Source: Oscillospiraceae bacterium | GTDB lineage: Bacteria > Bacillota_A > Clostridia > Oscillospirales > Oscillospiraceae | Assembly (NCBI GenBank): GCA_017550765.1 | Contig: JAFZOC010000297.1 | Coordinates: forward strand, 1-15,085 | Length of the DNA: 15,085 bases | Direction of reading: 5' to 3' | Shown: positions 1 to 5,442 of the stretch, in pieces | How positions within the stretch are numbered: position 1 is the first letter of the stretch | Layout of the letters: each line of letters begins with the position of its first letter | Made by a program: the position numbers and the translations under genes | The notes under the pieces: generated by a model | The model's database searches: none | The model's input: the letters and a program-made list of their open reading frames with translations, nothing else | What the model was told of the DNA's origin: nothing

Positions 1-997
1 CCAGATCGACGTTCTTGCAGTTGCCGGTGATGTACAGGGAGGAGCCGCCGTTGGCAGCGTAGCCTTCCTTGCCGCCGTCGATGGTGGGCAGGGTGGTGAT
101 GGCCCACTTGCCGCTGTTAGCCTCGACCAGGGACATGGTAGGGATGATCCAGTTGCCGTTCATGACGCCGGCGACCTGGTCGCCCACGATGGTGTTGTCG
201 GTGTACTCGGACCAGGAGTTGGCCAGGATGATGGTGCCGTCGTTGGCGCCGGTGACGATGACCTCGATGATCTTCTTCATCTTTTCGTTGTTGACGAAGT
301 TGGGCTTGCCGTCCTGGAACTGGCTGACGCCCTCGGCCTGGAGCATCATGTAGGGCAGGTCATCGCCGGAGTGGTCCATGGAGAGCAGGGCATAGCCGGT
401 CTTCTCCTTGACTTCGCGGGCGATCTCCAGCCAGCGGTCCCAGCTGATGCCGGTCACGTCGTCGATGGTGTAGCCGCACTGGTCAAGGACGTCGGTGCGG
501 TAGGCGAAGATGGCGGTGCCGTTGTCCACGGGCACGCCGTAGTGCACGCCTCCGATGGTGCTGTAGCTCAGCTTCTCTTCACCGAAGTCGGCCCAGTTGA
601 TCTCAGCGCCCTCAACGGGGACCCAGGCGGTGGGGTAGTCGCGGACGTAGCGCTGGATGTAGTGGTCCTGGAAGAGGACGATGTCGGGCAGGGTGCTCAG
701 GTCATTGGCCTGGGCAGCCAGGGTGATGGCGTTCTCCACATCGCTGGAGCCGGACTGCTGGACGATCTCCAGTTTGAACTCGGGATCGACCTTCTGGTAG
801 GCGGCCTCCGCGGCCTTCAGGGCGGGGATGTTGAAGTTGGCGTCCCAGGCGTAGACGGTCAGGCTGTGGCCGTTATCGGTCGCCTCGGTCTGGGTCTGGG
901 CCCCGGTCTGGGTCTCGGGCTTGGCGGTCTCTCCGCCGCAGGCGGCGAGGGCCAGCACCATGACCAGCGCAAGGATCAGAGCAAGAGTCTTTTTCAT
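1..997 (-). CDS. Sugar ABC transporter substrate-binding lipoprotein (family 1), C-terminus cut by window edge
   Basis: Reading the minus strand from 997 gives 332 uninterrupted codons that run off the left edge, so the C-terminus is missing. The protein begins MKKTLALILALVMVLALAAC: a lysine pair, a hydrophobic core and a lipobox (LAAC) with the lipidated cysteine at residue 20, followed by a Thr/Gln-rich linker. The mature part reads SLTVYAWDANFN near residue 45 and later has segments such as VPVDNGTAIFAYRTDVL and VAGVMNGNWII, typical of family-1 extracellular solute-binding proteins for sugars. It should be anchored outside the membrane and deliver an oligosaccharide or sugar to a permease, presumably encoded beyond the left edge. 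The start is fixed by GGAGG five bases upstream. The AraC-type gene upstream in the same direction is a likely regulator. The exact substrate cannot be read from sequence. Confidence 0.93.
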   Translation of the reverse strand, partial: MKKTLALILALVMVLALAACGGETAKPETQTGAQTQTEATDNGHSLTVYAWDANFNIPALKAAEAAYQKVDPEFKLEIVQQSGSSDVENAITLAAQANDLSTLPDIVLFQDHYIQRYVRDYPTAWVPVEGAEINWADFGEEKLSYSTIGGVHYGVPVDNGTAIFAYRTDVLDQCGYTIDDVTGISWDRWLEIAREVKEKTGYALLSMDHSGDDLPYMMLQAEGVSQFQDGKPNFVNNEKMKKIIEVIVTGANDGTIILANSWSEYTDNTIVGDQVAGVMNGNWIIPTMSLVEANSGKWAITTLPTIDGGKEGYAANGGSSLYITGNCKNVDL

Positions 998-1235
998 GAT
1001 ATCCTCCATTTTTGTTTTTCATGTCGTGCCGGGAAACGGAGGACAGCGCTCTTTCGTGAGACGAGACAGCCGCTGTTTTCGCGTTTCTGGGCACTTCATG
1101 TATCTATCATGGTATCATAGTTGCGTTTTTCTTGGCAGCCTTTTTTGATGAAAAAACACGCAAAAACGATCATCTATTTTTTGGCAATGTCAGTTCACAC
1201 AGATCTTTGCCGTCTCTTTTGTGCATAGCGTCAAA
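998..1235 (-). promoter_or_regulatory. AT-rich promoter/leader region of the solute-binding protein gene
   Basis: This gene-free stretch is far richer in A and T than its surroundings, with T6-CATC-A6 on the minus strand around 1141-1156. A -10-like TATGAT lies at 1119-1114 (minus) without a recognisable -35, which would suit an activator-dependent promoter. ATGAT is repeated directly nearby (TATGATACCATGATA, minus). The leader also holds an ACAGCG/CGCTGT inverted repeat (1043-1048 and 1071-1076). Regulation by the neighbouring AraC protein is inferred from position only. Confidence 0.4.
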
Positions 1236-1264
1236 AGCCGCCGTGCGAGGCTCGCACGGCGGCT
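1236..1264 (-). terminator. Intrinsic terminator after the AraC-family gene
   Basis: Perfect 14-base inverted repeat: arms 1236-1249 (AGCCGCCGTGCGAG) and 1251-1264, one base apart. On the minus strand the second arm runs into TTTT (complement of 1233-1236). It lies about 30 bp beyond the stop of the AraC-type gene. The U-tract is short, so efficiency may be moderate. Confidence 0.65.
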
Positions 1265-1294
1265 CGGGTGTCGATCTTGTCCTGCGCTGCGGCC

Positions 1295-2239
1295 CTACAC
1301 GGAGTCCCAGCCCTTGTGCGCGGAGATGGCGTAGTCCTGGAGGCTCAGCCCGCGGGTCTCCCGCTGGAGCTTCCACTGGTACGGCGTGGTGCCCAGGAAC
1401 TTCTTGAAGTTCCTGGTGAAGGCGGAGACGGAGGAGAAGCCGCTCTCTTCCGCCACCAGATCCATGGGGATGTGCTTCCGGTCCATCAGCTCGCAGGCAT
1501 GCCGGATCCGGACCAGGTTCAGATAGTCCATGGGCGGCATGTTCATGAACTGCTCGAAGATACGGCGGAAATGGGGCTCGCTCAGCCCGCACTGCCGCGC
1601 CAGGTCGCCCGCGTGCACCTCCCGGGCGCTGTTCTCCTCGATGTAGCTCAGGGCTGGGGTGATGTGGAGCAGCGCCTCATGGGAGCGGTCCCCCCAGGGA
1701 TCTGCCGCGTTCAGGCCCTCCTGGATCCGGATCAGCTCCAGCAGCGCGACCGTCAGCAGGCTGCGGATCACATCCTGGCTGTAGCGCCGCTTCTCCCGCG
1801 CCTCCTCCAGGATGCGCCAGATGATGGACGCCAGATCCGGGTGCTCGTCGATGCGCAGCAGCAGCGGCCGCTTCGCCGCGGCGATGAGCATCTCCGCCTG
1901 GCGCTTCGGGTCGTCCCGGTACAGCTCCAGGATGATGTTCCGCGGGTCTGAGAAGAGGAACTCCCAGGAGGCCTCCCCTTCGCTGACGATGGAGTGGGGG
2001 TAGTTGGGCGGGATGATGGAGATCATGGCGTCCTCGAAAGGCAGCTCCTCTCCGCCCAGGATCAGCTTGCCCCGACCGAAGTGGCAGTAGCCGATCTCAA
2101 AGAGGGTGTGGAAATGCAGACATTCGTCCGCCTGCCCGTACACGCACACCCAGTCGTCCCCCAGCAGCGCCAGGGCGCTGCTGCCCAGGGGGATATCATA
2201 GAAGCGGAACTCCAGCTTTTCGTTCTTCTTGCGGCCCAT
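1295..2239 (-). CDS. AraC-family transcriptional regulator with cupin sensor domain
   Basis: The 314-aa protein has the usual AraC/XylS layout. An N-terminal cupin-like sensor spans about residues 35-95 (LHFHTLFEIGYCHFGRGKL followed by IIPPNYPHSI), a helical linker runs to about 190, and two helix-turn-helix units lie at about 207-230 (DLARQCGLSEPHFRRIFEQ) and 257-280 (LVAEESGFSSVSAFTRNFKK). The family signature GTTPYQWK follows the second unit. Length is typical for sugar-responsive regulators of this type. The start follows GGAGAGGAG six bases upstream. It is transcribed away from the acetyltransferase and toward the sugar-binding protein gene, so it most likely controls that transporter in response to its sugar. 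The ligand is unknown. Confidence 0.93.
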   Translation of the reverse strand: MGRKKNEKLEFRFYDIPLGSSALALLGDDWVCVYGQADECLHFHTLFEIGYCHFGRGKLILGGEELPFEDAMISIIPPNYPHSIVSEGEASWEFLFSDPRNIILELYRDDPKRQAEMLIAAAKRPLLLRIDEHPDLASIIWRILEEAREKRRYSQDVIRSLLTVALLELIRIQEGLNAADPWGDRSHEALLHITPALSYIEENSAREVHAGDLARQCGLSEPHFRRIFEQFMNMPPMDYLNLVRIRHACELMDRKHIPMDLVAEESGFSSVSAFTRNFKKFLGTTPYQWKLQRETRGLSLQDYAISAHKGWDSV

Positions 2240-2258
2240 GGGCTGACTCCTCTCCGCC

Positions 2259-2300
2259 CGCGGCGGTCCTTCCCGGTCAGATCGCGGCGATCCTTCCCGG
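2259..2300. repeat. 18-bp direct repeat, candidate AraC-type operator
   Basis: Two copies, 2259-2276 (CGCGGCGGTCCTTCCCGG) and 2283-2300, differ at one base and have a 24-bp period. They lie between the araC-type start codon and its promoter, so inside the leader of that mRNA. AraC-family proteins commonly bind direct repeats about two helical turns apart, so an autoregulatory operator is plausible but unproven. Confidence 0.4.
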
Positions 2301-2330
2301 CTCCATCATATATCGATCCACATATGGAGC

Positions 2331-2359
2331 ATTATACAGGAAAAGGCGCGCCGGCGCAA
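2331..2359 (-). promoter_or_regulatory. Promoter of the AraC-family gene
   Basis: Minus strand: TTGCGC (2359-2354), 17-base spacer, perfect TATAAT (2336-2331). Transcription would start near 2325, about 85 bases before the start codon at 2239. A CTCCAT/ATGGAG inverted repeat (2301-2306 and 2324-2329) lies just downstream. Confidence 0.7.
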
Positions 2360-2370
2360 GCGTCCTCTGC

Positions 2371-2399
2371 TTGTGTCCCGCTCCCGGACGTGGTAGAAT
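2371..2399 (+). promoter_or_regulatory. Promoter of the acetyltransferase gene
   Basis: TTGTGT (2371-2376), 17-base spacer, TAGAAT (2394-2399). It is divergent from the AraC promoter, with about 11 bp between the two -35 boxes, so one bound regulator could affect both. It also argues against translation starts at 2371 or 2398, which would lie inside the promoter. Confidence 0.6.
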
Positions 2400-2427
2400 G
2401 GAAAAAAAGAGAAAGGCGGTCGGGACC

Positions 2428-3063
2428 ATGCTGGAAAAGCTGCACAGCGGAGAGCTGTATTTCCCCGGCGACGATGAGATCCTGGCGCTCCAGTCCCAGT
2501 GTCTGGAGCGGCTCTATGAATACAACCACACCCGCCCCGGGGAACAGGCGCGCCGGGAAGCGCTGCTGCGGGAGATGTTCGCCGCGATCGGGGAGGGCTG
2601 CTATCTGGAGCCGCCGCTGCACGCCAACTGGGCCGGCCGCTTCGTCCGTCTCGGGAAGAACGTCTATGCCAACTTCGGCCTGACTCTGGTGGACGACACC
2701 GAGATCACGGTGGGCGACTATACCATGTTCGGCCCCAATGTGGTGGTGGCGACGGCAGGGCATCCCATCCTGCCGGAGCTGCGGCAGCAGGGGCTGCAGT
2801 ACAACGCTCCGGTCCACATCGGGCGCAACTGCTGGATCGGCGCGGGCGCGCTCATCATGCCCGGCGTGACCATCGGCGACGGTACGGTAGTAGGCGCCGG
2901 GAGCGTCGTCACCGGCGATCTGCCGGCAAACGTGGTCGCCGTGGGCGTCCCCTGCCGGGTGCTCCGCCCGGTGGGCGAGCAGGACCGCCAGTTCTACTTC
3001 CGGGGCCGCAGGATCCCGGAAGAGCTCCTGCCGCAGCGCCGTGGAGAAGACCGGGACAGCTGA
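2428..3063 (+). CDS. Maltose/galactoside-type O-acetyltransferase (left-handed beta-helix)
   Basis: With the start at 2428 the protein is 211 aa and begins MLEKLHSGELYFPGDDEIL, matching the N-terminal GELY helix region of the Maa/LacA/NodL family. Hexapeptide-repeat beta-helix turns run from about residue 75 to 180 (VRLGKNVYANFGLTLVDD, ITVGDYTMFGPNV, VHIGRNCWIGAGALIMPGV, TIGDGTVVGAGSVV). The motif TAGHPI carries the catalytic histidine known from the family, and NCWIGAGALI lies in the acetyl-CoA groove. It transfers an acetyl group from acetyl-CoA to a sugar in the cytoplasm. AAGGCGG at 2413-2419 and the promoter just upstream support this start; an earlier in-frame ATG at 2398 overlaps the -10 box. 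Its neighbours suggest a carbohydrate-use locus. The C-terminal 25 residues (FYFRGRRIPEELL onwards) extend past the core helix. Confidence 0.93.
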   Translation: MLEKLHSGELYFPGDDEILALQSQCLERLYEYNHTRPGEQARREALLREMFAAIGEGCYLEPPLHANWAGRFVRLGKNVYANFGLTLVDDTEITVGDYTMFGPNVVVATAGHPILPELRQQGLQYNAPVHIGRNCWIGAGALIMPGVTIGDGTVVGAGSVVTGDLPANVVAVGVPCRVLRPVGEQDRQFYFRGRRIPEELLPQRRGEDRDS

Positions 3064-3083
3064 TCTCCCCGGTCCTCCCCCTT

Positions 3084-3440
3084 TCAGAACTCCAGGCGGG
3101 ACTCGTACCGGATGCCGCGCTCGTCGCAGGCGCGGGTGAAGCGGGCGAGGCCGAGCTCCCCGTCGACCATGCGCGAGAGCGCCCGGAACGGATCGTAGGT
3201 CTGATCCATCAGGAAGGAGAAGACCTTCTCCGTCTCCTCCCGGTCGAAGCTCACGGTCATGTGGGACCAGCCGCCGTCGAGCCCGTGGTCGCACACGCTG
3301 TCGATGATGCTGAGCGCCCTTCCTCTGACCCTGGCGCGGATATAGGTGGACTCGTAGGGATCTCGCTCGTCCGTGAACAGGATCTTGTCTCTCCCATCGC
3401 TCTCTTCGATGCGCATGAGGACCTCTTCTCTGTCTGCCAT
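3084..3440 (-). CDS. Conserved-looking hypothetical protein, 118 aa
   Basis: I do not recognise the family. The 118-aa product is soluble, with no signal peptide or membrane segment. It is acidic overall, with a beta-rich N-terminal half (DKILFTDERDPYESTYIRARVRGRALSIIDSVC, GGWSHMTVSFD) and a helical C-terminal half (EETEKVFSFLMDQTYDPFRALSRMVDGELGLARFTRACDERGI). Codon use and GC match the neighbours, and GGAGGT nine bases upstream supports the start. It converges on the acetyltransferase with only 20 bp between the two stops and no clear terminator. A possible weak promoter upstream on the minus strand is TTCGTG-17-GATAAA (about 3519-3491), which uses the first tandem-repeat copy as its -35. 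Confidence 0.75.
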   Translation of the reverse strand: MADREEVLMRIEESDGRDKILFTDERDPYESTYIRARVRGRALSIIDSVCDHGLDGGWSHMTVSFDREETEKVFSFLMDQTYDPFRALSRMVDGELGLARFTRACDERGIRYESRLEF

Positions 3441-3468
3441 AGTTTCTATACCTCCGTTCTGTACGACG

Positions 3469-3482
3469 CGATCGGCCGATCG
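3469..3482. promoter_or_regulatory. 14-bp perfect palindrome upstream of the 118-aa gene
   Basis: CGATCGGCCGATCG is a perfect palindrome about 30 bp upstream of the start codon at 3440. It extends to GACGC/GCGTC on both sides with one unpaired base. It could be an operator for a dimeric regulator; no specific family is indicated. Confidence 0.35.
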
Positions 3483-3513
3483 GCGTCCTTTCTTTTATCC
3501 ATCTGTCATGTTC

Positions 3514-3615
3514 GGGCACGAACGCTCATATCACCATCTGACGCTGCGGGCACGAACGCTCATATCACCATCTGACGCTGCGGGCACGAACGCTCATATC
3601 ACGATCTGACGCTGC
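3514..3615. repeat. Three tandem copies of a 34-bp repeat
   Basis: Copies at 3514-3547, 3548-3581 and 3582-3615 begin GGGCACGAACGCTCATATC. The first two are identical; the third differs by one base (C to G at 3603). A decayed fragment (TCCATCTGTCATGTTC) precedes copy 1. The array is non-coding: reading frames across it merely repeat a 34-bp unit that is not a multiple of three. It sits between two minus-strand genes, directly upstream of the 118-aa gene. Confidence 0.9.
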
Positions 3616-3641
3616 GGAAGACCGGCCCGGGCGAGCTCGCC

Positions 3642-3851
3642 TCACTTCCTCGACGCCAGGTATGCCAGGACTGCCCGTTCACAGCCGATGCTCGTCAAGA
3701 CCTCCAGCCCCATGATGAGAACGCTGTACGCTGCTCCGGCAAGGATGGGAGCGATAACGATCGTTGCAGTTGAGAAGCGTTCGGCAGAAGCGAGAGCCCA
3801 TAGCATCAAAAGGAGAACAAGACGCCATCGGATATCTTCACGCCCAGGCAT
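3642..3851 (-). CDS. Small hydrophobic membrane protein, 69 aa (or frameshifted tail of the upstream gene)
   Basis: Taking the ATG at 3851 gives 69 aa, MPGREDIRWRLVLLLMLWAL onward, with two hydrophobic segments (about residues 10-26 and 32-55) and a basic C-terminus (YLASRK). The start lies 14 bases inside the end of the preceding gene, suggesting coupled translation, although no strong ribosome-binding site is visible. The same frame stays open upstream to 3944, overlapping the previous gene by about 100 bp, so a sequencing or natural frameshift joining the two is possible. I do not recognise the family. The stretch is less GC-rich than its neighbours, so confidence is limited. Confidence 0.45.
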   Translation of the reverse strand: MPGREDIRWRLVLLLMLWALASAERFSTATIVIAPILAGAAYSVLIMGLEVLTSIGCERAVLAYLASRK

Positions 3852-4428
3852 TTTCCGGGAAGGAGAAGCATCCACCAGGTCCAGATGACCTTCCTTTTCT
3901 ATGGCCTTTCCGTGAAAGATGCGCTGACAGGATGGGCCGCGCATCCGTGCAGCGGACGATCAGAAAGTCGTCGTTTTGGATAAAGCATCCGGTAAGATCG
4001 GGCATCACCGCCAGCGCCTCCGATGCAGGCGGGCGGCTGGTCAGCCGGACGATCAGATAGTCGTGAGCGACCCATCTTCGCACTCGGATCGGTCTGACCA
4101 GGACGCCCTTCACGTCCCGCCATTCGATCTTGACGGTCCGGAACAGCCGGGAGACCTCGATCCCTTCCTCCGTGAGCGTATAGCGGGCGTTCTCCCATAC
4201 GACCATGGCAAGGTAGAACGCACCCAGGCCGGCGAAAAAGGGCCCGGCGACGAGGAGAAAGATCTTGAAGGCATCCAGCGGCGCGCCGCGGAACACGGAA
4301 AACACCGTCATCAGGACGATGAGCGCGATGCCGCACGCGACGACCGCGAAGAAAGCAGCGATCATCCAGTAGAAAAAAGCCCGGATCCGGTCGCGCGTCC
4401 TGTCGTCCGTCCCATGCACATATCTCAT
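3838..4428 (-). CDS. Membrane protein with two helices and a PH/YcxB-like domain
   Basis: The 196-aa product has two membrane segments at about residues 17-45 (FFYWMIAAFFAVVACGIALIVLM) and 53-78 (FKIFLLVAGPFFAGLGAFYLAMVVW). A cytoplasmic beta-rich domain follows, about residues 80-170 (ENARYTLTEEGIEVSRLFRTVKIEWRDVKGVLV...), with the 'T-EEGI-V---F----I-W-DV--V' pattern of bacterial PH-like and YcxB-like domains. The last 26 residues (SRKGHRKGRSS onward) do not look like part of that domain. The start codon overlaps the previous gene's stop (ATGA), implying translational coupling. It resembles the 180-aa upstream protein in architecture, so the two are probably paralogs. A membrane-associated role is inferred; the molecular function is unknown. 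Confidence 0.8.
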   Translation of the reverse strand: MRYVHGTDDRTRDRIRAFFYWMIAAFFAVVACGIALIVLMTVFSVFRGAPLDAFKIFLLVAGPFFAGLGAFYLAMVVWENARYTLTEEGIEVSRLFRTVKIEWRDVKGVLVRPIRVRRWVAHDYLIVRLTSRPPASEALAVMPDLTGCFIQNDDFLIVRCTDARPILSAHLSRKGHRKGRSSGPGGCFSFPENAWA

Positions 4429-4967
4429 AGGATCCTACCTGCAGGCCCCTCTCCGTCGAAGCGGACCTCCGCGTCGCCGGGGACGCGGCGGCGGATGTAG
4501 TCGCGCACGAAGGCCATGTCCTCCTCCGGGGCGTAGACGCGGACCCGGCTGCGCCGGCTCCGCAGTTCCAGATAATCCGGTCGGATGACGAGGACCTTCA
4601 CCCGGGCGTAGCGGAAATAGGCCGCGGTCTTCCCGAAGCCGGTCTTCACATGCTCCTCGGTCATCTCATAGAGCTCCCGGGGGTCCGGCCTCAGGCTGCC
4701 GATGCCCCAGCCGTAGAGACGGGTGAAAAAGGCGGCGATCGCCAGGAAGACGACGACGCACAGGGCCACGATCCAGATCTGTTCCAGGTCTCTGGCGCTG
4801 TACGCGGCGAAGGCCCCGAAAGCCAGCAGGAACACGGCGATCCCCAGGCAGATCTTCATGGCGAGCATGGCCTGGCTGCGGTGATAGTCCAGACCGATCC
4901 GGCAAGTCCAGCGGTAGGAGCCGTCCTGCTGCCGGGTGAGCCGCTCCGGGTATTGGAACAACGACAT
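4425..4967 (-). CDS. Membrane protein with two helices and a YcxB-like C-terminal domain
   Basis: The frame is open from 5147, but the start at 4967 is chosen because AGGAGG lies six bases upstream and a good promoter (5034-5006) lies just beyond it. The 180-aa product starts MSLFQYPERLTRQQDGSYRW. It has two membrane segments (about residues 35-57, AMKICLGIAVFLLAFGAFAAY, and 63-83, IWIVALCVVVFLAIAAFF), then a beta-rich domain (YEMTEEHVKTGFGKTAAYFRYARVKVLVIRPDYLELRSRRSRVRVYAPEEDMAFVRDYI) typical of YcxB-like proteins. It is the first gene of a minus-strand cluster and overlaps the next by four bases. The function is not known; it probably acts at the inner face of the membrane together with its paralog. 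Confidence 0.83.
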   Translation of the reverse strand: MSLFQYPERLTRQQDGSYRWTCRIGLDYHRSQAMLAMKICLGIAVFLLAFGAFAAYSARDLEQIWIVALCVVVFLAIAAFFTRLYGWGIGSLRPDPRELYEMTEEHVKTGFGKTAAYFRYARVKVLVIRPDYLELRSRRSRVRVYAPEEDMAFVRDYIRRRVPGDAEVRFDGEGPAGRIL

Positions 4968-5005
4968 GGCGATCCTCCTGTCTCTCTGCGGTCGACTTTG
5001 TCTCC

Positions 5006-5034
5006 AGTATACCATCCCCCGCCCGGCCGCACAA
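5006..5034 (-). promoter_or_regulatory. Promoter of the small membrane-protein cluster
   Basis: Minus strand: TTGTGC (5034-5029), 17-base spacer, TATACT (5011-5006). Transcription would start near 5000, giving a leader of about 30 bases that includes the AGGAGG site. Confidence 0.7.
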
Positions 5035-5293
5035 GAGCGAAGAACGGCCCCGTGGCTGAGCGTCGGCCGTCGCGGCGGCTCGGCGACCGGGAACAGCCCC
5101 GCATCTATACAACGTCTGCGGGGGCAAAAAGTTCCCCTGTCTGCCACCGCAGACGAATAACGCTCCCCGCTGGGCGCTGCAAGGGTCAGGGGCGGTCTGA
5201 CAGCCCCGTCCCCGGCGGGGCGGAGGCGGGGCTGCTGCGGGGCAGAGAAGGCGGGCGGCGCAGGGGCGTGCAGGTGGGCGGGGGGGGCGCGGC
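5035..5293. other. Gene-free stretch with strong inverted repeats
   Basis: No credible gene lies between the divergent promoters at 5034 and 5294. Two inverted repeats stand out. CGTCTGCGG (5113-5121) pairs with CCGCAGACG (5147-5155) and encloses a GGGG/CCCC pair. CAGCCCCG (5201-5208) pairs with CGGGGCTG (5227-5234) and encloses a CCCC-GGC-GGGG hairpin (5210-5220). The rest is extremely GC-rich. A long minus-strand open frame through here continues into the DUF362 gene antisense and is a GC artefact. Confidence 0.6.
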
Positions 5294-5323
5294 TTGACAG
5301 TCCCCCCGGCCCTATGATAAACT
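5294..5323 (+). promoter_or_regulatory. Promoter of the DUF362 gene
   Basis: A consensus TTGACA (5294-5299) is followed after 18 bases by TAAACT (5318-5323) within an isolated AT-rich patch (TATGATAAACTAAAG). Transcription would start around 5330, just before the structured leader. Confidence 0.65.
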
Positions 5324-5336
5324 AAAGCAAAGGATC

Positions 5337-5417
5337 GTCCATCGGGGCCCCGCCGGGGAGCTCGGCGGCGCAGGGCCCGGCGGGAGCGCCGCCTGCGCCC
5401 GAGGGCGCGCGATGGAC
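5337..5417 (+). promoter_or_regulatory. Structured 5' leader, possible cis-regulatory RNA
   Basis: Closing stem P1: GTCCATCG (5337-5344) pairs with CGATGGAC (5410-5417). Inside are hairpin P2 (CCCC 5348-5351 with GGGG 5355-5358) and a long arm P3. P3 consists of CTCGG 5361-5365 with CCGAG 5399-5403, then GGCGCAGG-type pairing 5368-5374 with 5392-5398, capped by CGGCG-GGAG-CGCCG 5378-5391. GGGGAG (5355-5360) is also complementary to CTCCCC (5437-5442), immediately before the start codon, giving a possible switch. I recognise no known riboswitch class. High GC raises the chance of coincidental pairing. Confidence 0.4.
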
Positions 5418-5442
5418 CGTCGACGACAAAGGAGGACTCCCC

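Noticed and set aside
371..1120. Plus-strand 249-codon open frame at the left edge
   Set aside because: It is antisense to the lipoprotein gene, which shows a signal peptide, lipobox and family motifs on the minus strand.
2332..3519. Minus-strand 395-codon open frame opposite the acetyltransferase
   Set aside because: It crosses two better-supported genes, has an arginine-rich composition typical of GC-driven shadows, and has no recognisable domain.
3510..3523. LexA (SOS) box at the first repeat copy (GTTCGGGCACGAAC)
   Set aside because: Gram-positive LexA sites read GAAC-N4-GTTC. Here the half-sites are inverted (GTTC...GAAC) and are absent from the other copies.
3514..3615. CRISPR array
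   Set aside because: The 34-bp units are directly adjacent with no spacers between them, and no cas gene is nearby.
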